This document shows, piece after piece, positions 1 to 9,243 of a stretch of 64,000 bases of DNA. Each line of letters opens with the position of its first letter. The stretch's first letter is position 1. The position numbers were made by a program, and so were the translations under genes. The DNA is taken from contig QXCR01000122.1 of assembly GCA_004380135.1 (NCBI GenBank), forward strand, positions 24,482-88,481, in the 5' to 3' direction. The stretch is from Stemphylium vesicarium (lineage: Eukaryota > Ascomycota > Dothideomycetes > Pleosporales > Pleosporaceae). Under the pieces are notes generated by a model. The model was not told where the DNA came from and searched no databases. It saw only the letters and a list, made by a program, of their open reading frames with translations.

Positions 1-1
1 T

Positions 2-997
2 GAAGACTGTAGCAGTTCCGATGTCTCAGACATATACGCAATAGATTCCGACAGCTCATGGCCAGCCCAATCTTCTGAACTGAGCTACGTCGACACTGAC
101 ACCCAACAGCTGATCTCGTACACGGCCTTTAACCAACTGCTGCACATGAACGAAGACGAAGTTCCGCCACGAATCCGCCAAGATCTCGACGGGACATACG
201 CGTCCCAAGTCAAGCCCCCTGACATCTCTGAGAAGTGTTTAGGCGGTGGCCCAGAAGTAAGGCCATCGGATTTTCCCGATAGCTCTAGATCAAGCAGCTC
301 CGCCTTCTATGTCAGACCCGGCCCTTCGCAGCAGCCGCAGATGCCTGAACACGAATCTAGACTGCGTCGTAGATGCCTGCCGCATGATCTCTACTCCAGT
401 AATAGAAGTGGCCAGATCAGTAAGCCGCGCTTGACCATCAAGACACAGCTCGTACCGGCACCTCAGCTCTTGGCTACGGTGGAGGAGGAGGAGGAGGCAT
501 TGACGCCTCTCAGCTCGCCCTCATCGGATGTCTCATTAGAATTTGCAGATCAACGTGGGTTCGTCGTTCCACTCCAGACTCGTCGCGAGAACTTTCTGGA
601 TGATTACGATGTCGACAATGACGATGTTGACGATAAGGATGATGACCTAGAATCAATGTTCACTGATGCAATATGGCATGCATCACCAGACTTAGCATTG
701 TCTCACCCTGACGAAATCCCATTCGCCATACCAACACCGCCACCAGCTTCAGGGCGCCACCTCATCGCCAGCGCCACGCTCGAACAGTTTGAGATCGAGA
801 TCAACAGCATTTTAGCCCTCATGTTTGACTGTATCAATTGTGGGCAAATGCATGAGCTTACAGCGCTGAGTAACCATCTTTACCAGGCACTGGATGCTGT
901 CCCTCAAGACTACCCCGCTATGACGGCGGTCAGGAGTTTAGGGGTTTCTGTAGGCATCCTTGTTGAGCGGATGGTGATCTCAAGCCTTGCTTTTTAG
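2..997 (+). CDS. Hypothetical acidic/Ser-rich protein, 3' part only
   Basis: The frame is already open at the first bases of the window, so this is the C-terminal part of a gene that starts to the left. The first ATG inside is at 146, but the codons before it (Ser/Asp-rich, ending in HMNEDE) read as coding. The visible 331 residues are low-complexity. They include a Glu run (EEEEE), then an Asp-dense stretch at about 600-660 (DDYDVDNDDVDDKDDD), and end in a non-repetitive part with predicted helical character (about 780-990) containing a Cys pair (CINC). The shape, disordered acidic region plus a short folded tail, resembles the C-terminal half of some fungal Zn2Cys6 regulators, but no zinc cluster is visible in the window and I do not assign a function. 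Stop codon TAG at 995-997. Confidence 0.6.
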   Translation, partial: EDCSSSDVSDIYAIDSDSSWPAQSSELSYVDTDTQQLISYTAFNQLLHMNEDEVPPRIRQDLDGTYASQVKPPDISEKCLGGGPEVRPSDFPDSSRSSSSAFYVRPGPSQQPQMPEHESRLRRRCLPHDLYSSNRSGQISKPRLTIKTQLVPAPQLLATVEEEEEALTPLSSPSSDVSLEFADQRGFVVPLQTRRENFLDDYDVDNDDVDDKDDDLESMFTDAIWHASPDLALSHPDEIPFAIPTPPPASGRHLIASATLEQFEIEINSILALMFDCINCGQMHELTALSNHLYQALDAVPQDYPAMTAVRSLGVSVGILVERMVISSLAF

Positions 998-3474
998 TCG
1001 CGCAACTACCTGTTAGTGGAGGCAGTTTTTCTTTGTTGCCCTTGATCACCAAAAGCCTTTTCCAACATCATTAGGCGCAATAAGCTCTTCTATACGCCAA
1101 TAGTAGAGATAAAATGCGACATACGATTTAGGTACGCGCTTTCTTCACAAGGCAGACGCATACCTATTTTGCATATAGAAATAAAAACCCATCTCTAGGA
1201 ATCTTTTGGAGAAACATTATGGATTCGTGCCCGAAGAGTGAAAAAACTTGTTTGTTTCTGGCGGGATTGTTGAGGCCCGGCGCTGTCGCTACCAGACTTG
1301 TAGTCGATGGTGTCAGATAGCGTAGTATGCCACACGAGATCGGCCCGTTTCGCGCACCGTGGCCGCGCACCGGGTATGGTGTCAATAATAGCTCTGTGAA
1401 TTTCAGGGCAGCCATGTAGCACCCGTAGTCCCATGTCGATGTTGTTAAGCTGTCGTTCGAACGGAGCGGGCGCCTGTGCGGATCTTGGCATACCCCGTTG
1501 TATTGAGTCCTGGTAAAGCGGACCTTCCAGAAGCTAGGGCCCGAAGCTAAATGGATGATTTGTCCGGTCTAGACTTTCTGAGCCTATTCATGGCACCAGC
1601 GGCAGTTGTCATTGCTAATGCTCGTGTCAGCGCCAGAGTCAGGTCATAGTGCGTTGAGATGATGGCAACCGACTGTACTGCACCTCACGAAAGCTGTGCC
1701 CAAGGCGTATACGCATTACGTCCTTTATCTTCCTGGTCTATTGCCATTGCTCACTTCATTTTTGCATCTATCATGTTTAGTCCGCGCGTGCTTGACGAGC
1801 TCATTCTACGCTCAACATTATGCGAATGACGAGTCTCTGAAGATTATCGCGCCAAGCTCGTTCGCGCTCATAACAGCGGGCGGCATGGGTGATCGTATAG
1901 AAGAGGGGTATGCTTGGTTGTTGCGCTCTAATCATGACCAGAGCGTAGCAGTTCTGCAACCACGTATTGTATCTGCAGGAACAGCTGACGCAGAATCCGT
2001 GACTGGTTCCGCTGAATGTCTTTAGCCATGCAGCCCTGGTAATGAACTCGTCAAGTGCGGTCATGACCCGATCTTGGTGATCGGTAAGAAGCTTAAAAAG
2101 AATAAGCTTCCGTACCTTTTGGCCGGCCAGCAGGAAACGGTGGGACTGCCAGCACAATATTGCCAAGGTCTCCGGGGTGATGTAGGTGGCTGGTGGGCTG
2201 CCAGTCTGAGGCTTCGTATATTTCTGGAGCATTTTGGCAGCCAGCAAACTGATTGGATGGGCACCAACGAAATACGAGGAAGGAAGTGGATTGGGCGAGC
2301 TGGTATCCGGGTTGTTATCAATGCCAGCATCTTCGACTCGTGTTAGAGTGCAGGTCCACTAGCCCAGAGGGATCGGGTGGAACCCGAATGATCACGGCAT
2401 TCTGGCTGCTTTTTCTGCACAAACGCTGTGGCCAAATGCAGGCACAGGGACGAGATGTCGAAGATGGAGTGGATATGCTGACTGAGACCGCAGCAGCTCC
2501 TATCAGCGCCGAAACCTTCATGGCAGTCTAAATTCCAGCGCTTTATGCAGCAATGCATTGCTTGTGTCCCGCGTAGACTTCCTAAAGAGGCTAAAGGGGG
2601 ATCTCGTAACTGCAGGTAAGCATTGTGGCGTCGCTTGCCATGAACAAAGAGTTCGTCGACTAGGCGATCAGGAAGAAGCTCGACGCAAAGCCCACCGAGA
2701 CTCCATTGCTATCAGATACCGAATAAAGCCTAGCCCAAACCATGGGAGATGGCGTCTGGCGTTGTGGAGCCACAACTGTACTGCCAGTGCGGTTCTTCAG
2801 GAACGTGGCTTGCTGTTGCTCAGACTCGGCTGTAGACAAGTGGTACAGTAGCAGTAGCAGCGGCTCCAGTGTGAGTGAGTAAATGGCGGCGAGGGACGTG
2901 AGTTGAGCTGGGATATGGTGGTATCGTCAGGTTGGGAGTCCGACGGCTCCGGCAGAAGTGAGCTGCGTCGGCCGAGCACTAGCGCTAGAATAGGTATAGC
3001 GTCGAATCAAAATAGACATCAACGGTCGCCCACGCCGCTAGTGCCATCAACGCCGACTGGTAGGGCTGTGTTGTCACCCATTGCAACCCTGCCTGTCCCT
3101 GATGTTACTTTTTGGGATGTTCACGCTATCGACCGTCCGTGGTATGCCAACGCGATCAGGCGTGGGTGGAGCGGGGCCCTTCGCACCTGCGCATGGCGAG
3201 ATGCCCATGGATGACTTCGTATTGACGAAGCGAGCACCACGTCGACGTCAGCCGTCTTCGAAGCTTGTGGAAGCTTGTTGGGGTTGTTGTATATAACCTC
3301 TGCCCCTTCCCATCTAACATAACTATCACCATCGTTCCATCACACCTTCGCTTTACAATAGTCGTTCTCCAGACCAACACTCGCTTCAGTGCCAATCTCC
3401 AGAGCCCTCTTAATACTTAATCTCATCGAAAGCCTCACAACCCATTCCCAAGAGTCAAATCACCAAACTTCAAG
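998..3474. other. Gene-poor stretch, no supported gene
   Basis: Several 60-150-codon open frames exist on both strands here. One minus-strand frame at 1801-2247 reads plausibly as protein, and another at 2318-2521 starts with a short hydrophobic segment. None has family motifs, convincing splice partners or a coding bias I could recognise. The last 200 bases are the promoter and leader of the wall-protein gene that follows. Confidence 0.5.
3290..3296 (+). promoter_or_regulatory. TATA-box-like element of the cell-wall protein gene
   Basis: TATATAA lies about 180 bases upstream of the ATG at 3475 and is followed by a C/T-rich leader, as in strongly expressed fungal genes. This is a sequence match only; no transcription start is known. 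Confidence 0.45.
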
Positions 3475-4854
3475 ATGCGTTACCAACTTGTCGCTGCCGC
3501 CATTGTCGGATCTACTCTCGCCAGCCCCGTCGCACAATATGGATACGGCTACAACGCGGTCAAGCCAGTCCCCACTGGTTACCCTGCGGTCTCTTCAAGC
3601 GCGCCTGCAAGCACACCAGTTTATGAGGCATCTTCAACCAAGCCTTACGAAGCTAGCACACCCGCCGTTCACTCTTCCACTCCCGTAGCATCCTCAAGTG
3701 TCCCTGTTTACGGAGCTAGCACGCCAGTTCACGAGTCATCTTCAACCAAGCCTTACGAAGCTAGCACACCCGCCGTTCACTCTTCCACTCCCGTAGCATC
3801 CTCAAGCGTCCCTGTTTACGGAGCTAGCACGCCAGTTCACGAGTCATCTTCAACCAAGCCTTACGAAGCTAGCACACCTGCTGTTCACTCGTCCACTCCC
3901 GTGGCATCCTCGAGTGCCCCTGTTTACGGAGCAAGCACCCCAGCGTACTCCCACGGTCCCTACCCTACCGGCCACTCTTCTGTGGAATCCTCCTCAGCCC
4001 CTGGGTACTACCCCACTGGCCACGTATCGTCTCACGTGCCAGTCAAGCCATCGTCAACCCCAGTTCACCCAGGCTACCCTGAATATCCTCAGAGCGACAT
4101 CACTACCGTCATCACGTCCACCAGCACAAAGTTTGTGCCTTGCTCAACCAGTGTCGGCACGGCAGAGCACTCGTCTGTGATCTACAGCACTTATTTGACC
4201 CCTTCATACATCCCGATCACAATCACATCGACGATCCACCCTAAGCCAACTAGCGATGTCCCTGTCTACCCTGCTGAGACTCCCAAAGTCACCACCACCG
4301 AGCACCCCTCTTACCCCGCGGAGACCCCAAGCGCTCCTGGTGCTCCCGGCGTTCCCGGTGCCCCCAGCTGCCCTGCTCAGAAGACAGTCACTGAGACGAA
4401 GATCGTCACAGTCACTGCTCCTGGCGGATACAACCCTGCGCCAACCCCAGCCCACCCCGAGCCTTCAGCCTCGAAGTCTTACCCCCAGGAGTCACCTAAG
4501 CCACATCCTGAGTCTTCCTCTGCGGTGAAGCCTCACCCATCTTCCATGGCTCCATACCCGACGGTTGGAACTTCCACCAAGCCCCACGGCACCGGATACA
4601 TCCCCTCCTCGTCCGCCAAGCCGACTGGCTATGTACCCGCATCCAGCAAGCCCGCTGGATCAACTCCCGTGTACGAGGCCTCCACCCCTGCGGCGAGCTC
4701 GGTCTACCACGCCTCTACTCCCGCAGTGAGCTCCGTTTATCACGCCTCTACTCAGGCAAGCTCTAGCGCCAAGTACCCCGTCAGCTCTGCTTCATCCAAG
4801 CCAACTCCCGTCCCTACTGGCGGATATGCGGCTTACCCTCCTACCCAATACTAA
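3475..4854 (+). CDS. Secreted Ser/Thr/Pro-rich repeat protein, probably cell wall
   Basis: This is a single-exon gene of 459 residues. Residues 1-17 form a classical signal peptide (basic start, hydrophobic core, ALA-like cut before SPVAQYG). The mature protein is dominated by Ser, Thr, Pro, Tyr and Val. It carries an internal 36-residue repeat (108 bp period) with motifs VPVYGAST, STKPYEAST and AVHSSTPVASS, and shorter AS(T)PA-SSVYH repeats near the C-terminus. A central Cys-containing segment (about residues 210-245, FVPCSTS) and a Thr/Val-rich motif following CPAQ (about 300-313) are typical of fungal extracellular mannoproteins. No hydrophobic GPI tail is present; the chain ends in YPPTQY, so it is probably secreted or covalently wall-linked rather than GPI-anchored. 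Heavy O-mannosylation is expected. The exact role is unknown; adhesion or wall structure are inferences. Confidence 0.8.
   Translation: MRYQLVAAAIVGSTLASPVAQYGYGYNAVKPVPTGYPAVSSSAPASTPVYEASSTKPYEASTPAVHSSTPVASSSVPVYGASTPVHESSSTKPYEASTPAVHSSTPVASSSVPVYGASTPVHESSSTKPYEASTPAVHSSTPVASSSAPVYGASTPAYSHGPYPTGHSSVESSSAPGYYPTGHVSSHVPVKPSSTPVHPGYPEYPQSDITTVITSTSTKFVPCSTSVGTAEHSSVIYSTYLTPSYIPITITSTIHPKPTSDVPVYPAETPKVTTTEHPSYPAETPSAPGAPGVPGAPSCPAQKTVTETKIVTVTAPGGYNPAPTPAHPEPSASKSYPQESPKPHPESSSAVKPHPSSMAPYPTVGTSTKPHGTGYIPSSSAKPTGYVPASSKPAGSTPVYEASTPAASSVYHASTPAVSSVYHASTQASSSAKYPVSSASSKPTPVPTGGYAAYPPTQY
3631..3954 (+). repeat. 108-bp in-frame tandem repeat, 3 copies
   Basis: The phrase TCTTCAACCA recurs at 3631, 3739 and 3847, an exact 108-base period. 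Units 1 and 2 are almost identical at nucleotide level, including synonymous positions. Unit 3 has several silent changes and breaks down after 3930. The period is a multiple of three, so copy-number change would keep the frame. Confidence 0.9.
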
Positions 4855-6548
4855 ACTTAGTCGTTGACTGAGCTTTCCTCTTCACATCTCATGCAACAAT
4901 TACGAGCGGTACAGGTGTTCTTAGCAGCGCTTCGCTGTAGCTCAAGCCTAGCAGGGCAAACCATTCCTTCACCTTGCACGATCAGCCAGTTCAGCGTTTT
5001 GATTTTTTGTGGCTTTATTGACTTTAGTGTACTTCACTGTTCATATTCACGGGATCACGGTATAGAATGGGACGAACGTTATAAACGATGTGGAAAACGG
5101 TTTCTCTTACAATCATTTTCATTTAGAAAGACATCAGCAATAGCAAAAAATCAATAATCTAACTTTTGTCACTCCTTGAAACCGTTCTTTGTCCGCTCGC
5201 TCAACAAAACTAGCATGCCGTCATCCGTCAAAGAGAGAAATATCGTACAACGTGACAAGCTTACCCTATAAAAGCTTTGCAAACGCTACTTTACACACTA
5301 AGTTTATGATTAGGAAAAAATTAAGGTTTCGCGAGTACGTACGTTCGTGTGGCGGCCGTTCTTTTTTTTTCAGGCCGCCCATTTTACCCACCGGCATCCT
5401 GCCTGCGTTTTCAGGCCGCTGCCGAGGGAGCCGAGCAATACCACACGCGACGCCACGCTTACGCAGCAGGAAATTCAATACTGCAACCCCGTAATCGCCT
5501 TCTAACAATGACCTCATCCGGTAATACTGCCGCACAATCGATAGTCGCGCTCGTATCAGTGTGTTGGACTTTTCCTTTCACACTCGTCACTGAAGTGATG
5601 CAAGACTTGCTCAAATGTCGTCTGAGGGCTGCTGCAATGGATAAGTGTAGATGAGTTGATTTGCTGGTTGGTTAGGGTCGTGCTGGGATTGAATGGAAAT
5701 GTTGTGGAGAGGGCTCTGTCGAAGAAAACGTGCAAGTGCACTAAGAGAGCCACACCGCTGACACATTGTTCCTTTTGGAAAACGCGCCATATTGAGATCG
5801 GTGATAGGCGCGGACGTGGTATGTGAGCGAGACTGGCCAAGGTGACGGAGAAGTCAAGACCCGGTGCGCGAGAGGAACAGACCGAGACAGAAAAGTCGTG
5901 AAATGCGCCGCATGTATATCATATGAGCCGCGCACAATCCTGGTGATGAGAACTTGGAGGCGAAAGCGTGTCCATGAGAGAGAAGGGGGGGGGGGGGTAC
6001 CTAGGCTAGGTTGAACGGTTCAAATTCAACGCTTGCTGCTGCCTCTAGGGCATTACAAGCACTCTACCACTGTAGGTCGCGGTGATGTTGCCGATGACAC
6101 GCTAGGTACGCTTGAGCATTTGGCTGACTGGCCTGATGGAGAGCCTGATGAGATATTCTAGGTAGGTGACTGCCAGCGGCAGAGGCGGACATGTTTGGAG
6201 TGTTCGGAGCAGGTGTGGAGTGAGGTGCAGGGGCTATAAGGTGGAGGTGTATAGCCCCTGTCCTAAGGAAGACCGCGCTTGCCTGCGACCGCATTGTTTA
6301 TGATGCTGAGTAGTGTACTAACGAAGATGGTCCTAGCTATACAGATAAGATGGAGATGTAAGATAATAATGTATATGCATATAGAGTGCTTATAATGCCC
6401 TAGAGGTAGCAGCGAGCGTTAAATTCAAACCGTTTAACCTTTTAAGAAAGATCGCGCTTATATTCCTTATATTCTGCGATATATCCTCTCGTTAGATAGG
6501 ATTATAACATGGAGTTTAGCGAATTATTAAGTACTGCCTTATAGTTTT

Positions 6549-6640
6549 TCTGGTAGAGTGGAGTTATAGAGTAATATATACCTATGCTAAGAGCTTGTAC
6601 GCCATTAAGCGTTGTCCTTCTAGTTCTGGTTCTGGTAGAT
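6549..6640. repeat. RIP-like degraded duplicate of 8019-8110
   Basis: The block CTGGTAGAG-GGAGT...AGAGTAATATA-CCT-TGCT-AGAGCTT...AAGCGTTGT...TCTGGTTCTGGT is present both here and at about 8019-8110 in the same order and orientation. Where they differ, this copy mostly has T for C or A for G (for example GCGG/GTGG and GCTGAG/GCTAAG), the direction expected for RIP or cytosine deamination. Confidence 0.6.
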
Positions 6641-6648
6641 GGTGTGAT

Positions 6649-6813
6649 GGGCTACGCCCTAAGAGTGCGCTACGCTAAGGCCTGAGAGTCAAGAGACCTT
6701 AGATGACGATGATAAGTACTGACTACACCAAGACAACGCCTATGATTTGTTGTCTTGTGCTAGCCTTTTGGCTAAATGGGCGTACTGTGTAGTCGTACGC
6801 TGGGCTGTCGCCC
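6649..6813. repeat. Nested inverted repeats, possible decayed small element
   Basis: CAAGACAAC (6729-6737) is perfectly inverted as GTTGTCTTG (6749-6757). GTACTGACTACAC (6716-6728) is inverted as GTGTAGTCGTAC (6787-6798, one base missing). Beyond these, the short palindromic blocks GGGCTACGCCC (6649-6659) and GGGCTGTCGCCC (6802-6813) sit roughly symmetrically. It could be a relic of a small inverted-repeat (MITE-like) element. No target-site duplication was identified. Confidence 0.4.
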
Positions 6814-7432
6814 GCCCATTACAGATGGGAGTAAGTAGCACTTTTGAGACGCTGTGACTCTAGCTAGATTGCCATCCTTGTATATGACTGATAGGATGTT
6901 TAACTGCACAATTTTGATATAAAAAGCCAGCCACATTGTGCTCTTTTTACACGTCTGGGTATCGACCAGGTACAGTAAAATCGCAATCGCCGTCCGATGA
7001 ATAAGGGCAAGTAAAAAGATCATCTCCATGAGAGAGCATATCGAAGACATGCTGATGTATCTGATGTTCAATCGTAATCTGCATGTGCGCAAGGCACGCT
7101 GGTGTACTATGGCATGTACATACACCATTAGAGTGGCATATCTTTCGACGAATGTTGGCTTGGAGAGATTCGAAGACGAGGTGTATGGGATTTTGACAGT
7201 ATTGGTTGCCACATAAACGGGACGCATCGGGCCTGTCTAAAGTAAGTTAGCATCCTATTATACACATCTTTGAGAGATGGCAAATTTCTTACGTATCAGA
7301 ATGGAGATGAGCTCGTCCTTAGTGAGCAGACCAGCACCAAAACACAGGTAAGAGCCGTGCATGCCTGTCTTGTGTCTAAGAATACAAAAAGGAGAGCCGC
7401 ATCGGTGCGTGATGTCCGGAGAGGGGTTCACA

Positions 7433-7972
7433 TCACCATGAATTTTGAAGTAGCATCAGTTGCGGTCCCAAGCAGTGTCGTTGGTTGAGGTTAACAGGAA
7501 GAGTGTGAGACGGTTGTTGCTCTGTGAGTATGGATGGTGGCGACCGTTCTGCCTCATGAGATGCTGGTAGGCTCGCTGATGAAGTGACGATATCTTTAGC
7601 TGGCAGCGTCCGCTTTTTAGAAAATATTCCCCTCGGAACCGATGAAATGATATTTGGCTTGACGCTTGCAGTAACCAAGCGTGGTCTTTTTGGTTCTGGT
7701 TCTGGTCCTGGTTCTGGCTCTGGTTCAACTAAAGAACGGACAAGATTCTGTCGCACTGTCGGTCTTGTTTGTTGTGTTTGTGGCACTCGATTGGGTTGTC
7801 GGTATGGCCTTGAACGTGAGGCGGAGAGGGCTCGTGGCGGTGGCGTTGGATTTACATTCAATTCAGGTCTAGGTGAGGTTGCTCTCTGCTTCTTTCGTGG
7901 TGGTGGCTGAGGTGGTGGTGATGAAGATGTAAGATCGATGACAGTATATTGGCGAGACGGCAGGAATTGCAT
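7433..7972 (-). CDS. Possible low-complexity nuclear protein with SUMO-interaction-like motif
   Basis: An ATG-initiated frame of 179 codons. Near its start is YTVIDLTSSSP, whose VIDLT core matches the classical SUMO-interacting motif followed by serines. Proline runs, a basic KKQR stretch, an (EP)n tract (EPEPEPGPEPEP) and KRPRL follow, which would suit a nuclear protein. The (EP)n tract corresponds to a hexamer-like TGGTTC repeat on the plus strand at about 7690-7725. The low-complexity composition could also keep a frame open by chance, and no folded domain is visible. It may be one exon of a larger gene; the sequence just 5' (8000-8256) includes the block duplicated at 6.5 kb. Tentative. 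Confidence 0.3.
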   Translation of the reverse strand: MQFLPSRQYTVIDLTSSSPPPQPPPRKKQRATSPRPELNVNPTPPPRALSASRSRPYRQPNRVPQTQQTRPTVRQNLVRSLVEPEPEPGPEPEPKRPRLVTASVKPNIISSVPRGIFSKKRTLPAKDIVTSSASLPASHEAERSPPSILTEQQPSHTLPVNLNQRHCLGPQLMLLQNSW

Positions 7973-8675
7973 CGCGGTTGATGCTTGTGGGTTGCTGCTT
8001 GTGTGGGAATGAGACGAGAACTGGTAGAGCGGAGTCTCGGAGTAATATACCTCTGCTGAGAGCTTATACGTACGTGATCAAGCGTTGTTCGTCTGGTCCT
8101 GGTTCTGGTGGTAAAGGTTGCGCATAACAACGCTGGCCTAGTACTGCATGTCCAACGTGTGATGGCGGATGGTGAACTGCTCGAAAAGAGGGAAAAGGGT
8201 GAAGTCGTCGTCGGGGAGTTTGTAGTCGCCGAGAATGAATGAAGGACGATGGACAATGAACAACCAGAGAGTAGTGAGGTGAAGTTGAGGTGTATTCTTA
8301 GTGTGTGAACAGCATGACTGCTAGTGTGCTGCGAAGATGACGCTCATATCACCTAAGTAATAATGTGGGATGGGCACATCCACTTGTTACATGTGATAGG
8401 CAGCGAGGCAGGAGCATCTTCCAGTACGGTGAGTGAGGGCATGATGATATTGGCCCGAGTAAATGGGTCCGGACCTGTCCAGGTGTCAACAGACTGGGAG
8501 GGGTGAGCTAAAAGAGGCAGCCACAACAACGTCAAGCTTCCTCCTCTCTGCTGTCTGTTTTTCTTCCACCACCACCACACCACACCATTTCCTTTTCCTT
8601 TACTCCCGCACCCCACTTCTCTTCAGACTCACCGCCTCTCTCTTTCTATATCCTCACCCTCCCTACCTATGACTG

Positions 8676-8708
8676 TCGTCTGTCGTCTGTCGTCTGTCAT
8701 CTGTCTTG
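8676..8708 (+). repeat. 7-bp microsatellite (TGTCGTC)n
   Basis: TGTCGTC is repeated three times followed by the variants TGTCATC and TGTCTTG, a short heptamer array. Confidence 0.7.
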
Positions 8709-8988
8709 TTCGTGCCACCGCGAGCAACAGCGAACATGCCGCGGAAAGAGGTGCCAAACTCAACCCAAGGCTCACCGCAAGACTCAGAATTAAGGCATTT
8801 CTTCAATCTATACGACCTGTCAGAACCACCCCCAGGCCCAACCCCACCACGCAAGCTACGCCATCGCAATCGGAACACGCCCCAAACGCCTGACAGTTGA
8901 CCTACTATCATCAAATTATGCCATCACAATCACGTCTCTTGCTAGACAGGCCTCTGGGCAGCCGCCGACAACCAAGAAGCGACTGCAG

Positions 8989-9144
8989 TTCGAACCACCA
9001 CCTTCAAAGCCCCCGCCACCAACCACACTACAGTCAAGCAAGCCCCAGAAGTTTGAGCTATCGTCATCAAAGCCTCCGCCGCCAACAAAGCTGCAGTCAA
9101 GCAGGCGACCGCAACTTGATCTACCATATTCGAAGCCCCCCCCC
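8989..9144 (+). repeat. 63-bp tandem repeat, about 2.5 copies, proline-rich frame
   Basis: Units at 8989-9051, 9052-9114 and a partial one at 9115-9144. In plus frame the units read FEPPPSKPPPPTTLQSSKPQ, FELSSSKPPPPTKLQSSRRP and LDLPYSKPPP. The 63-base period keeps the frame, and many substitutions between units are synonymous or conservative, suggesting the array is or was coding. Confidence 0.6.
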
Positions 9145-9243
9145 CTCCCCCAGCGTGTCAAGGTTCAATTATTCGTGTAATGCGACGCTTCTACCTTTCG
9201 AGTGGACCAGCAGCGACGTCTGTGTGGGTAGGAGATAGTCTTC

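Larger units (their letters stand above)
4855..7432. other. Gene-poor, partly AT-rich (RIP-like) stretch
   Basis: No supported gene. 4855-6000 is mixed-composition sequence ending in a run of 13 G at 5985-5997. From about 6300 to 6600 the sequence becomes AT-rich with many TA steps, resembling RIP-mutated repeat DNA. It includes a decayed copy of sequence found intact near 8.0 kb and a set of nested inverted repeats. A 151-codon ATG-initiated frame on the minus strand (6772-7227) has no recognisable family features and may be fortuitous. Confidence 0.5.
7973..9243. other. Low-complexity region with proline-rich reading frames
   Basis: No complete gene could be built. A plus-strand ATG at 8736 opens a 54-residue proline-rich frame (MPRKEVPNS...) that stops at 8898. 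A second open frame (8794-9180) carries an in-frame 63-bp repeat. No acceptable intron joins them. C/T-rich tracts at 8530-8660 resemble a promoter/leader. Confidence 0.4.

Noticed and set aside
2318..2521. Possible small secreted Cys protein (MKVSALIGAAAVSVS start, minus strand)
   Set aside because: The hydrophobic segment is too short for a confident signal peptide, the rest is not effector-like in spacing, and several other frames are equally open here.
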